Shown here in pieces: positions 17,610 through 26,747 of a stretch of 64,000 nt of DNA. A program made the position numbers and the translations under genes. A model generated the notes under the pieces. It ran no database searches. It saw only the letters and a program-made list of their open reading frames with translations, and was not told the DNA's origin. How positions within the stretch are numbered: position 1 is the stretch's first letter; the number at the start of each line of letters is the position of its first letter. The DNA comes from Sandaracinomonas limnophila (GTDB lineage Bacteria > Bacteroidota > Bacteroidia > Cytophagales > Spirosomataceae), in NCBI RefSeq assembly GCF_004005965.1, contig NZ_SACY01000001.1:310001-374000 (forward strand), written 5' to 3'.

Positions 17610-19085
17610 ATGTTATTGTGTGGAATTGATTTAGGAACATCATCTATCAAAGTTAGTATCGTTGATGCATCTAAACAACAATTAATTCATTCTGTTTCAT
17701 TTCCTGAAGAAGAAAATGAAATTATCTCCCCTCAACCCGGTTTTGCCGAACAATCTCCTGAGCATTGGTGGTTTTGTATTAAAGAAGGAATTAAAAAGGC
17801 AAATAGTTCAAAAAAATACAACCCATCAGATGTAATTGCAATAGGTATTTCTTATCAAATGCACGGAATGGTGATCGTAGATCAGGTCGATAAAGTTTTA
17901 AGAAATTCAATAATTTGGTGTGATTCTCGAGCAAGTCAATATGGCGATAAAGCATACAATCAGCTCGGTGCAGATTTTTGTAATTCCCATTATTTAAATA
18001 CACCTGGTAATTTCACTGCCTCTAAACTAGCTTGGGTTAAGGAACATGAACCGGAAAAATTCTCTAAAATAAAACATCTTTTACTTCCAGGTGATTATGT
18101 TTCGTTTCAATTTACTGGCAATTACACCACCAGTGAATCTGCATTGTCGGAAGGTATTTTATGGGATTTCACCAAGAAATCAATTGCGACTGATTTAATG
18201 AATTATTATGGCTTTGATCATTCAATAATTCCTCCCATTCAACCAGCTTTTTCTAACCATGGACAAATTTTACAATCTATCGCTCAAGAATTAGGCTTTT
18301 CTCCAAAGGCAATTGTTGGATATAAAGCAGGAGATCAACCTAATAATGCGCTCTCATTAGGTGTTTTACATCCTGGTCAAATTGCAACAACTGCCGGTAC
18401 ATCTGGAGTGGTTTATGGTGTTTCAGATGAATTAAAATTTGATCCTTTATCTCGAGTAAATTCCTTTGCTCATGTTAATTATACATCTGATTTTACTAGA
18501 ATTGGAGTTTTGATGTGTATCAATGGAACAGGTATTTTGAATCGTTGGATTAAACAACAATTTTATCCTAACCTAAACTATTCACAAATGAATGATTTGG
18601 GTGCTAAATCGCCAATTGGTTCCAAAGGACTCAATTGTATTCCTTTTGGAAATGGGTCTGAGCGTATTTTTAATAATAAAAATATTGGAGCTAGTTTTAC
18701 CAATTTAGATTTTAATAATCATGGTGGAGCTGAAATTATTCGTTCCGCTCATGAGGGTATTGCTTTTTCAATGGTATATGGAATTGAATTAATGGCAAAT
18801 GCGGGTATATATCCATCTTTAATGAAAGCTGGAAAAGCAAATATGTATTTGAGTCCAATTTTTACCCAAGCTATTGTTAATACTTCTAATGTGCCAGTGG
18901 AATTAATGGAAACAGATGGTTCCTTAGGCGCAGCATTAGCAGCAGGTGTTGGTGCAGATATTTATACAAGTGCAGATGAGGCAACCCAAAATTTAAAGGT
19001 TATTGAAACAATCATTCCAACAAGTGACTTTCAAACACTTTATCAGGATATTTATTTGAATTGGAAAGAAAATTTGAAGGTTTAA
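17610..19085 (+). CDS. xylB: Xylulokinase (FGGY carbohydrate kinase)
   Basis: An FGGY-family kinase of 491 residues that phosphorylates D-xylulose to feed the pentose phosphate pathway. It has the N-terminal ATPase phosphate-1 loop GIDLGTSSIKVSIVD, YQMHGMVIVD (with the MHG typical of xylulokinases), WCDSRA, AGTSGVVYG, and an ADP-binding C-terminal KAGKANMYLSPIF...DGSLGAALAAG. No xylose isomerase or transporter is adjacent. It is followed by a strong bidirectional stem-loop. Substrate assignment within FGGY kinases rests on the MHG motif and overall likeness. Confidence 0.85.
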   Translation: MLLCGIDLGTSSIKVSIVDASKQQLIHSVSFPEEENEIISPQPGFAEQSPEHWWFCIKEGIKKANSSKKYNPSDVIAIGISYQMHGMVIVDQVDKVLRNSIIWCDSRASQYGDKAYNQLGADFCNSHYLNTPGNFTASKLAWVKEHEPEKFSKIKHLLLPGDYVSFQFTGNYTTSESALSEGILWDFTKKSIATDLMNYYGFDHSIIPPIQPAFSNHGQILQSIAQELGFSPKAIVGYKAGDQPNNALSLGVLHPGQIATTAGTSGVVYGVSDELKFDPLSRVNSFAHVNYTSDFTRIGVLMCINGTGILNRWIKQQFYPNLNYSQMNDLGAKSPIGSKGLNCIPFGNGSERIFNNKNIGASFTNLDFNNHGGAEIIRSAHEGIAFSMVYGIELMANAGIYPSLMKAGKANMYLSPIFTQAIVNTSNVPVELMETDGSLGAALAAGVGADIYTSADEATQNLKVIETIIPTSDFQTLYQDIYLNWKENLKV

Positions 19086-19091
19086 AAAGTA

Positions 19092-19117
19092 AAAGCCTCT
19101 CGAAATCGAGAGGCTTT
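19092..19117. terminator. Bidirectional intrinsic terminator between xylB and tRNA-Leu
   Basis: A perfect 11-bp inverted repeat (19092-19102 and 19107-19117) with an AAAT loop. The arms end in AAA/TTT, so either strand gives a GC-rich stem with flanking U residues. It lies 7 nt after the xylB stop and 1 nt from the tRNA 3' end, and could end both convergent transcripts. Confidence 0.85.
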
Positions 19118-19118
19118 G

Positions 19119-19202
19119 TACCCAGAGCCGGAGTCGAACCGGCACGGGATTGCTCCCACGGGTGTTTGAGACCAGCGCGTCTACCAATTCCGCCATCTGG
19201 GC
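19119..19202 (-). tRNA. tRNA-Leu(CAA)
   Basis: An 84-nt class II tRNA. The acceptor is GCCCAGA paired with TCTGGGT, discriminator A. The anticodon loop CTCAAAC places anticodon CAA (reads UUG), there is a long variable arm GGGAGCAATCCC, and the T-arm is GCCGGTTCGACTCCGGC. The anticodon stem CTGGT/ACCCG has one U-C mismatch. CCA is not encoded. Confidence 0.93.
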
Positions 19203-19219
19203 AATTCAAAATTGCATTG

Positions 19220-19251
19220 CAAAAGTACCTTTTTATCTCTAATTAAGCAAA
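19220..19251 (-). promoter_or_regulatory. Promoter of tRNA-Leu
   Basis: Minus-strand TACTTTTG (19220-19227) matches the Bacteroidota -7 box TAnnTTTG. A TTTG -33 box (19248-19251) lies 20 nt upstream. The -7 box ends 18 nt before the tRNA 5' end. Confidence 0.6.
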
Positions 19252-19272
19252 TAATCCTTTAAAATTATTGGA

Positions 19273-20511
19273 TTATTCGTATCGCAATGATTCAATAGGA
19301 TCCATTTTTGAGGCTTTAATCGCAGGATAAATTCCTGAAAATAAGCCAACTAAAATACAAATGATAATTCCAGAAATCATCCAAAGCCAAGGGATAATAA
19401 AGCTTGCTACTCCACCACTTATTCCTTGGGCTATCAGGTTACCAATTGGAATAGCTATTAATATTCCCCCTAATCCTCCTAAAATACAAATAACAATTGC
19501 CTCAATTAAAAATTGAAGGAGAATTTTAGTTGGCGTAGCACCTAATGATTTCCGGATTCCTATTTCTCTAGTTCTTTCAGTTACTGAAACCATCATAATA
19601 TTCATTAAGGCAATAGAAGCACCTAATAGCGTAATAAATCCTATAATAAATCCACCAATACGTAAACTACCAGTTATACTGTCAAAACTTTTTGCAATTG
19701 AATCAGATCTTTCTAAAGTAAACGAATCTTCTGCGCCAATTGCATCCATCCTTACTTTTCTCATAACTCCTCTAGCCTCTTCCATAAAATCATCTAGGTT
19801 GTAGATGTTTTTTGCAGATGTTGTGATATCATAGTTTAATGATCTCCCTCCCGCCATTTTCCTTCCAGTTTCTAAAGGAACCATTACCACTCGGTCATCT
19901 CCACCTCCCATCATATTTCCTTTTTTCGCTAATATTCCAACTACTTTTAATTGGATACCATTAACTGTAATATTTTTATCTAACGGAGATTCTTTTTCAA
20001 ATAATTGATCAATTACATCTACCCCTAAAAGACAAACATTCTGTGCTTTTTCAAAGTCATTTTTAATGAAGTTTCTGCCCCCACCGATTTTATAATCTTT
20101 TAATTCAAGAAAATAATTATCAACTCCCCATAAACGTGTATTGGGATTAGTCTTCTTTGATTCATATTTAGCAATTGCATTTCCTGTCACACTTGTTTTT
20201 AAAGTTACTTTACCTTTATCAGCAAATGTTGCTTTATACCTTATGGCCTGTCTAAAATCAATGTTTTTATATCTTTTCTCGCGTTGCCCCTCTCTTCTAA
20301 TTTGCATTAAGGGCCTATTTCTAATTTCAAAGGAATTGGCTCCAAGACTTGCAAAGGAATTATCTACACTACTTTGAATTCCGTCAATGGCGGTTAATAT
20401 ACCTACTAAAGCAGTTATTCCTAGGGAAATAATAAGTGCTGTTAATACAGTTCTTAATAAATTACCTTTAATTGATCTTAACCCTTCAAGTATATTTTCT
20501 TTTAAATTCAT
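19273..20511 (-). CDS. ABC transporter permease (MacB/FtsX-type)
   Basis: A 412-residue inner-membrane protein with the MacB layout: one N-terminal helix (about 18-40), a large periplasmic domain (about 45-285; MacB_PCD), then the FtsX-domain helices beginning at GGFIIGFITLLGASIALMNIMMVSVTERTREIGIRKSLGA. The TEREIG(I/L)RK-like loop is the ATPase-coupling element. Such permeases act as mechanotransmission devices in lipoprotein release, peptide export or antibiotic efflux. No ATPase gene is adjacent. It lies downstream of the glycan export operon on the same strand but is separated by 92 nt, so it may be independent. Confidence 0.87.
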   Translation of the reverse strand: MNLKENILEGLRSIKGNLLRTVLTALIISLGITALVGILTAIDGIQSSVDNSFASLGANSFEIRNRPLMQIRREGQREKRYKNIDFRQAIRYKATFADKGKVTLKTSVTGNAIAKYESKKTNPNTRLWGVDNYFLELKDYKIGGGRNFIKNDFEKAQNVCLLGVDVIDQLFEKESPLDKNITVNGIQLKVVGILAKKGNMMGGGDDRVVMVPLETGRKMAGGRSLNYDITTSAKNIYNLDDFMEEARGVMRKVRMDAIGAEDSFTLERSDSIAKSFDSITGSLRIGGFIIGFITLLGASIALMNIMMVSVTERTREIGIRKSLGATPTKILLQFLIEAIVICILGGLGGILIAIPIGNLIAQGISGGVASFIIPWLWMISGIIICILVGLFSGIYPAIKASKMDPIESLRYE

Positions 20512-20603
20512 TTCTATGAAATTACAATTTAAGGCAATTTACGGGTAATATTTCAGAGTCTTTAACCAATAATCCATAGCTAGAACCATTAAAATAAATT
20601 ATG

Positions 20604-22628
20604 CTATTTTAATTTTCTTAGGTAATAATTTCCTGCTTTGACGGTTAATAAAGAATCACAATTAACTTTTTTTGTATCTAAAAGAATATCGCCTTTTTGT
20701 GGCTTTATTACTTCACTAGAAAAAAATAGATAATCTGTGCCTTCTGGAATTGCTTGAATACCCTTTTCAAATGGATTTATGGGCGTTAATTTTCTTGTAA
20801 ACTCATTTCCCCAAAGAGGATATTCATAATCATCGTTTAATGTTCCTAAGGCAACCTTTGCATTTTTAGGTACAATTTTTTCAAAGTTTAAATAGGATTT
20901 TGTAATATCTGGTCTACTTATAGTTAATGCTTCTATCCTATTTAGGTTAAATATCGATTTTTGACCATAATAATCAAATAACAAAGCCCTTCTGTGTAGT
21001 GAAATAGTGAAAAATGCTGATAACCCCACTAGAAAAATAAATCCTAAACTTGAATATTGAAATATTCTATTTTTAGTCTGCAACATTTTTTCAAATAAGA
21101 CTCCTGTGATTGGCAATAAATAAATAAATGAGCTTTGCATGTATCTGCCCTTCCAAGGGTCATAAGCAGCAGTAAAGGATAAGGCTAAGAAATGTAAAAT
21201 GAATGCAAAAAATAAAATACTTAATACACCCCTATTATTGATTTTTTTGGAGAATATTAACAAGAAAATGGAAAGTAAAAATATTATTGAAATAATCCCA
21301 ACAATAGGGGTTCCATTAGCAAATAAGTCCCTTCGACCAAATTCGAAAGGCAAAATAGTGAAATTTGTTTCTGATACTAAACCAAGATGAAAATATTGAT
21401 CAAGAAATTTAAAAGGTTCTTGACATAAATTATTTATTCTTTCAAAAGCAGGTATATTTCTTAATCCATCCAAATTAAATAAATCAGATGTATATCTGAT
21501 GGTATTTCTACTTCCCTGTTTAAACAAATTACCTAGATCACCTGCTCGTTCAATGGACTGATGTTGGGTAGCTGTTTTGGGACCAATAGGATGTCCATAA
21601 TTTACCATATTGGAAAGATATCCGCAAGGAGCCACAATAATAAGAAGGCTGATAAAATTTGTAATAATAATATACTTAAAATGGCGCAATGGCCTTTCGC
21701 TTCTTTTCTTATAAATAAAATAACTATACAAAATAAATAATGGAGGAAAAGAAAATACAAATGTTATCTTGTGTGCTAATGCAATAGAAAACACAATTGA
21801 GCCTAATAAAATATACCTCTTTTCGAATTGATCAAAATATGAAATTAAATAGTAGACTAAAATTGATAAATAACATGCTAAAACTATATCTGAATCAGTT
21901 GTTGTAGATTGAATAAGAGAAATAGGTATCAATAAATATATACATGAAACAATTAATCGAGTTTTAAAGGTATACCCCAATCTTTTACAAATCCCATAAA
22001 ATGCAAATCCAGTAATAATATAACTTGAAAAATTTTGAAACTTAAACCAAATTTCACTCTTTTCATGTAAAAGAAATGGGTAAACTTGTTGATTGGGAAA
22101 GCTTTTAGGATATGTATCGATATTCCAATTAGTACCTATAAAATGTTTTGTATTTCCATTTTGAATAAAATATAATATTCTATTCAAATGCCCCGTCATA
22201 CTGTCCCATTCGTTGGGTGGATTTACAAAATAACTAGTTAAAAGGCACAAGAATACTGAAAAAACAAAGAAAAAGAGAATCTGAAAAAATCTTTTATGAA
22301 AAAAAGATGATTCCTTAACTTCTTCAGATATTTTTTGAATATTTCCCCCTAATAATTTGAAAGTTGATTTATGATTTTCAATAAATTCAAAATTCTTAAA
22401 AAATTGATAGATTATTAAAGCAATAAAAAAGGGTAAAACACCCCATAGGATGGGGCTATACCATAAACCAATAAAGGATAAAATATAACCAGATATGCTT
22501 AAACTAGTTGAATAAATTAAAAAACCGGTAATAATAATTTCTGAAAAATTATTAGTTGAGATCTTAGAAGATATTTTAAGATTTAATAGAATAAACGATA
22601 AAAAAAGAATGAAATAAATATATCCCAT
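20604..22628 (-). CDS. Polytopic membrane glycosyltransferase-like protein (GT39/GT-C type)
   Basis: A membrane protein of 674 residues with about 12-13 helices and a C-terminal soluble region. The first long loop carries NPPNEWDSMTGHLNRILYF, where the acidic residues and following histidine correspond to the loop-1 active-site region of ArnT/PMT-like GT-C enzymes. AHKITFVFSFPP and DPWKGRYMQSSFIYLLP fit the same fold. Such enzymes transfer a lipid-linked sugar on the periplasmic side. The ATG at 22628 shares one base with the aminotransferase stop (TAATG), indicating translational coupling. It is the last gene of the export operon. Donor and acceptor are unknown. Confidence 0.65.
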   Translation of the reverse strand: MGYIYFILFLSFILLNLKISSKISTNNFSEIIITGFLIYSTSLSISGYILSFIGLWYSPILWGVLPFFIALIIYQFFKNFEFIENHKSTFKLLGGNIQKISEEVKESSFFHKRFFQILFFFVFSVFLCLLTSYFVNPPNEWDSMTGHLNRILYFIQNGNTKHFIGTNWNIDTYPKSFPNQQVYPFLLHEKSEIWFKFQNFSSYIITGFAFYGICKRLGYTFKTRLIVSCIYLLIPISLIQSTTTDSDIVLACYLSILVYYLISYFDQFEKRYILLGSIVFSIALAHKITFVFSFPPLFILYSYFIYKKRSERPLRHFKYIIITNFISLLIIVAPCGYLSNMVNYGHPIGPKTATQHQSIERAGDLGNLFKQGSRNTIRYTSDLFNLDGLRNIPAFERINNLCQEPFKFLDQYFHLGLVSETNFTILPFEFGRRDLFANGTPIVGIISIIFLLSIFLLIFSKKINNRGVLSILFFAFILHFLALSFTAAYDPWKGRYMQSSFIYLLPITGVLFEKMLQTKNRIFQYSSLGFIFLVGLSAFFTISLHRRALLFDYYGQKSIFNLNRIEALTISRPDITKSYLNFEKIVPKNAKVALGTLNDDYEYPLWGNEFTRKLTPINPFEKGIQAIPEGTDYLFFSSEVIKPQKGDILLDTKKVNCDSLLTVKAGNYYLRKLK

Positions 22629-23704
22629 TATTTTAAATTTGTTTTTAAAATTGTACAAACTTCTAAAACCTCCTCATATGTGATTTCTGAAGAAAGAGGT
22701 AAACACAAAATTCTTTTAGAAATATTTTCAGAAACCTTGCAATTTTGCCTTGAAACGAAAGGTAACAAATTGAGTGATGGATAAAAATATCTTCTTGGAT
22801 AAATATTCTTTTGATTAAATTCTTTTACTACGTTTAATAAATTAGATTCTGTATCAAAGAGTACCGGAAAATAAGAATGATTTTTTTCAATATTATCATT
22901 CCATTTAAACAATTTTAAATTTGGTAAATTATTTAGTTCAGTTTGATACCAATCAAAAACTAATTTCCTATGTTCAACTATTTTATTGAAATGGTTTAAA
23001 TTTACTAAACCCATTGCCGCATGAAACTCGGAAGTTTTGCCATTTATTCCAGGTAAAAAATAGTCGTCAGATTTGTGTCCAAAACTTTTTAAAAGCCTAA
23101 TTTTCTCAGCTAATTTATCATCATTTGTAAAAATAGCCCCACCTTCAATAGTATGAAAAACCTTTGTGGCATGAAAACTACAAGTACTAACCGTACCATA
23201 ATTAAATATAGATTTGCCTTTATAATTTACCCCAAAACAATGTGCCGCATCAAATATGATCGGAATATTATGCTCATTAGCCAAAAATTCTTGAGCTTCC
23301 AAATCACCTGCATTTCCATAAACATGAGTTGTTAAAATTGCCTTTGTTTCGGAATCTATTTTTGAGCTAATATCAGATGTCTCACAGGTTAAACTTTTCG
23401 AATTAATATCTGCAAAAATTGGTTCGCAGCCTTCCCAAATTATTGAATTTAAAGTAGCACAATAAGAAAAAGGTGTGGTAATTACTTTTCCCTTTATTTC
23501 TAAAGCCTTAATAGCCAATTGTAAAGCTATTGTACCATTTGTTACATAGATAGCATGCTTTACGCCTGTAAATTCAATTAATTTTTTTTCTAGTTCCTTT
23601 ACTAAAGGTCCTTCATTCGTAACTTGTCCATTATGCCAAATTTTTTCTAAATAACTTATATATTCAGAAATTTCGGGTAAAAATGTTTTGGTTACATTAA
23701 GCAT
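22628..23704 (-). CDS. DegT/DnrJ/EryC1/StrS family aminotransferase
   Basis: A PLP-dependent sugar aminotransferase of 358 residues. The Schiff-base lysine is Lys181 in SFHATKVFHTIEGGA, FDAAHCFG (Asp152) binds the pyridine nitrogen, and TNGTIALQLAI forms the phosphate-side loop. Members convert nucleotide-linked keto-sugars to amino sugars used in O-antigens and capsules. It sits between the ABC exporter ATPase and a GT-C-like protein, overlapping both, so an amino sugar in the exported polymer is a reasonable inference. Confidence 0.92.
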   Translation of the reverse strand: MLNVTKTFLPEISEYISYLEKIWHNGQVTNEGPLVKELEKKLIEFTGVKHAIYVTNGTIALQLAIKALEIKGKVITTPFSYCATLNSIIWEGCEPIFADINSKSLTCETSDISSKIDSETKAILTTHVYGNAGDLEAQEFLANEHNIPIIFDAAHCFGVNYKGKSIFNYGTVSTCSFHATKVFHTIEGGAIFTNDDKLAEKIRLLKSFGHKSDDYFLPGINGKTSEFHAAMGLVNLNHFNKIVEHRKLVFDWYQTELNNLPNLKLFKWNDNIEKNHSYFPVLFDTESNLLNVVKEFNQKNIYPRRYFYPSLNLLPFVSRQNCKVSENISKRILCLPLSSEITYEEVLEVCTILKTNLK

Positions 23705-24908
23705 CTAATCTCAAATTTGTGGTTTGTCGAAAGTTAAAAGGAAAATTTGGACGAACATATCCTGGCCATTTTCCAAACCATACAGCGTTTTCTCTGAAAT
23801 CGGCTATATCAAAGGTAATTAAATTTTCAAAGTTGTGTAGTACTATTGATTGATCCTTTACAACCATTAATGAGATCATATAATTTCCATCATTTAAATA
23901 ATTCCCAGGAAATTCTAAATTACCTGTTATGATCCCATCATTCATTAATTTAGGCTCGGTTGCGATATTTAAAATACATTCACCTGTTGCTGAATATAAA
24001 TGCAAACTTAAATTTAAGGTGGTATTTTTTAACTGATTCCAAAACTCAAAGGTTAGTGTAAAACTATTTCTAATATCCAGAAATTCTTGATCCTCAAACA
24101 ATTTAGGCTCTAATTTACAATATTTAAGCCTAATAGCATCATTACCTGGAGCTTCATTAATAGTTGTATATTCTTGAATTAAAATATTTTTTTGGTGCTC
24201 AGCCAGATAATTATTTAGAATATTTCCAGTTTCACCAAAGGCTTTTGTTTTACCTCTTTCAAGATAAAGGGTTTTATTGCATAGGTTACTTACAGCAGTA
24301 ATATTGTGACTCACAAATAAGATGGTTCTATCCTTTTTAGAAACTTCCTGCATTTTACCTAAAGATTTCTTTTGAAAATCAATATCACCCACTGCTAAAA
24401 CCTCATCGACAATCAGAATATCTGGATTTAAATGAGCGGCAATTGCAAACCCCAAGCGAACATACATACCCGAACTGTATCTCTTAACAGGTGTGTCAAG
24501 GAAATTTTTAATTTGTTCTCCAGCAAAATCAATAATTTCTTCAAAATTTGAATCAATTTCATGCTTTTTCATCCCAAGAATTGCACCATTTAAATAAATG
24601 TTTTCTCTTCCTGTTAATTCTGGATGAAACCCTGTGCCAACCTCTAATAAAGAGGCAACTTTACCTTTTATAGTGACATTTCCTGAGGTTGGATTTGAAA
24701 TTCTACTTAATATTTTTAATAAAGTAGATTTACCAGCACCATTATTTCCAATAACGCCTAAACGATCTCCTTGATTAATCTGAAAACTAACATCATTAAG
24801 TGCCCAAAATTCTTTTTTACCTGAATTATTGAATAAGTTTAAAATTGATTTGGTTTCTTGTGTATTGACCAAATATTTTTTAGAAATATTTTCAACTTGT
24901 AAAATCAT
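23697..24908 (-). CDS. wzt: Polysaccharide ABC exporter ATPase with C-terminal glycan-binding domain (Wzt-like)
   Basis: A 403-residue protein. Residues 1-240 are the ABC ATPase: Walker A GNNGAGKST (54-62), signature YSSGMYVRLGFA, Walker B ILIVDEVLAVGD. Residues about 245-403 form a Wzt-type C-terminal beta-sandwich (LTFEFWNQL, NYMISLMVV) that in E. coli O8/O9a recognises the capped end of the O-polysaccharide. The ATG at 24908 is 1 nt after the permease stop; an in-frame TTG at 24923 is unlikely. It works with the adjacent Wzm-like permease to flip undecaprenyl-linked glycan to the periplasm. Confidence 0.93.
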   Translation of the reverse strand: MILQVENISKKYLVNTQETKSILNLFNNSGKKEFWALNDVSFQINQGDRLGVIGNNGAGKSTLLKILSRISNPTSGNVTIKGKVASLLEVGTGFHPELTGRENIYLNGAILGMKKHEIDSNFEEIIDFAGEQIKNFLDTPVKRYSSGMYVRLGFAIAAHLNPDILIVDEVLAVGDIDFQKKSLGKMQEVSKKDRTILFVSHNITAVSNLCNKTLYLERGKTKAFGETGNILNNYLAEHQKNILIQEYTTINEAPGNDAIRLKYCKLEPKLFEDQEFLDIRNSFTLTFEFWNQLKNTTLNLSLHLYSATGECILNIATEPKLMNDGIITGNLEFPGNYLNDGNYMISLMVVKDQSIVLHNFENLITFDIADFRENAVWFGKWPGYVRPNFPFNFRQTTNLRLDA

Positions 24909-24909
24909 C

Positions 24910-25710
24910 TTAAATATGGTCAACTAAGGTTTTTTCTTTTTTTATAAAAATAATCACTCCAATAATAAATAAAAATAACGTGACTATTAATGAAATTAAA
25001 ATTAAATTGAAGTGTATGGTATAATTAGGAATTAAAAAATATCTACCTAATTCAATGATTCCTACCAAGGGATTTAAAGCATAAAAATAAGATATGTAAT
25101 CTTCAAATTTTACCGATTGAATCGAATATACAACTGGAGTTAGGAAAAAACCATATTGAACAATCAAAGGGCTAACATGCTGCAAATCTCTGTATTTTAT
25201 TGAATTTGAAGCAAAAAATAAACCTAATCCAAGACTCATTAAACTTAAAAAAAGCAATATTATTGGGATCCCTAAAAATAAAAAGCCAATGGGAAATCCA
25301 AAATATATACTTATTATAATATATATTATCAAGCCTAATATAAAGTCAATAAACGGAACAGCAAGCGATGCGATACCTAAAATGATTCTTGGAAAATAAA
25401 CCTTTGTTACCAAATTAGTATTTGCTAAAATACTAATTGCAACATTATTAAATCCATTTGCAAAATAATTCCAAAAAATAATACCTGATAAAATAATTAA
25501 TTGTACAGGTACACCATTTATTTCATTTATGTTAGCTATTTTTTTAAACATAAAAATGAAAATAATTAATGTAGCCATAGGGCGAATTATAGCCCAAAGT
25601 ATCCCTAATAAAGTTTGACTGTATTTTACCTTTAAATCTCTTTGGATAAAGATGGAAATTAAATTAAATTCCTGAACTAATTCTTTAAAATAGGAAACTA
25701 TGTTAATCAT
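24910..25710 (-). CDS. wzm: ABC-2 type polysaccharide/polyol-phosphate exporter permease (Wzm-like)
   Basis: A 266-residue ABC-2 family permease with six hydrophobic helices. The N-terminal amphipathic FIQRDLKVKYSQTLLGILWAIIRP is the recognised interface of KpsM/Wzm/TagG proteins. The later SIKYRDLQHVSPLIVQYGFFLTPVVYS is equally typical. It forms the membrane channel through which the lipid-linked polysaccharide passes, powered by the adjacent Wzt. It overlaps the upstream PCP gene by 8 bp. Confidence 0.93.
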   Translation of the reverse strand: MINIVSYFKELVQEFNLISIFIQRDLKVKYSQTLLGILWAIIRPMATLIIFIFMFKKIANINEINGVPVQLIILSGIIFWNYFANGFNNVAISILANTNLVTKVYFPRIILGIASLAVPFIDFILGLIIYIIISIYFGFPIGFLFLGIPIILLFLSLMSLGLGLFFASNSIKYRDLQHVSPLIVQYGFFLTPVVYSIQSVKFEDYISYFYALNPLVGIIELGRYFLIPNYTIHFNLILISLIVTLFLFIIGVIIFIKKEKTLVDHI

Positions 25711-26743
25711 TTAAAAACTCCTTATAAACTCTTACAAAATATAGAAGAACAATTACTGATAATGCACCTACTAATGTTCCAAATACAGTCAAAAATCCCC
25801 ATCTATAAGGATTGGTGTAGGTTGGTAAATCTGATTTAGAAATAATATTGACGAGAGGTGTTTCCTTAGCTAAGCTAAATTTATAATTATCGTAATTTCT
25901 AATTGCCTCATTATATAAACCTTGTAATTGGCTTGAATTTAGTTGAAGTCTATCAGCAGTTATTTTAGCACTTTGAAAAACAATTTGTTGATTTTGATCT
26001 GCAAATTTTGCTAACTTTCCTTGTGTGTAGTATAATGCATTTCTCAGACTATCTACTCGTTTACCTAATATTGAAACTAATTCAGCTGACTTTTTAGTTT
26101 TATTTTTAATGTATATGTCAGTTAATGAATTTAAAACATTATTTGCCCATAAATATGATAAAGTATCATTTGGAGTAATTACCTTTACTTTTCGGAAGGA
26201 AGATAAATCACTTTCTTTTTTAAAGCTTGTAATTTCCATAAAATAACTAGCTGCAAAACTTAAAGTTGATTTTTGCTCATCAGTAAGACTATCTATATTT
26301 GCTTTTTGAGGGAAATATTTACCTTTTATATTTTCGAAATACCAAATGCTTGTATGGTTTTTAATTAAATAATTTATAAATAATTCTTTTTTTCCAAAAT
26401 TATTTATAGGTAGTAAAAGAGCTTTTTTATATACCACAGGCAATTTAACCAATTCTTCAAAGTTTCCATTTGAAAATATATTAGACGACTCACCGTTATT
26501 TGCAAGACCAAGTAAAGAGGATAATCCTCCCCCATCATTTCCTCCAGGTGCATCAATTGTGAAATATATTTCAGCTGAATATTTAGTTTCTTTGAATTTA
26601 AAATATTCAACTATTCCTCCCACTATTCCACCAATAATTGCTCCAGTAAGTAATGCAATGTAATTCTTTTTGAAATATGGTATGATTAACAAAAATCTTG
26701 CCACATAAAACTTAACAGAGAATTGGTCTTCTGGTAATTTCAT
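25703..26743 (-). CDS. Polysaccharide co-polymerase / chain-length determinant (Wzz/KpsE-like, no kinase)
   Basis: A 346-residue membrane protein with one N-terminal helix (YIALLTGAIIGGIVGGIVEYF, about 29-49) and one C-terminal helix (WGFLTVFGTLVGALSVIVLLYF). Between them is a long periplasmic region with coiled-coil potential (TKKSAELVSILGKRVDSLRN). NPYRWG before the second helix corresponds to the proline-rich segment of PCP proteins. No C-terminal tyrosine-kinase domain is present, unlike Wzc. PCPs set chain length and connect the inner-membrane exporter to the outer-membrane channel. It lies 4 nt after the Wza-like gene and overlaps wzm. Confidence 0.85.
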   Translation of the reverse strand: MKLPEDQFSVKFYVARFLLIIPYFKKNYIALLTGAIIGGIVGGIVEYFKFKETKYSAEIYFTIDAPGGNDGGGLSSLLGLANNGESSNIFSNGNFEELVKLPVVYKKALLLPINNFGKKELFINYLIKNHTSIWYFENIKGKYFPQKANIDSLTDEQKSTLSFAASYFMEITSFKKESDLSSFRKVKVITPNDTLSYLWANNVLNSLTDIYIKNKTKKSAELVSILGKRVDSLRNALYYTQGKLAKFADQNQQIVFQSAKITADRLQLNSSQLQGLYNEAIRNYDNYKFSLAKETPLVNIISKSDLPTYTNPYRWGFLTVFGTLVGALSVIVLLYFVRVYKEFLND

Positions 26744-26747
26744 AAAT

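Noticed and set aside
18993-19246. Short open frames on both strands around tRNA-Leu
   Set aside because: They are read through the tRNA-Leu sequence and its terminator and have no independent support.
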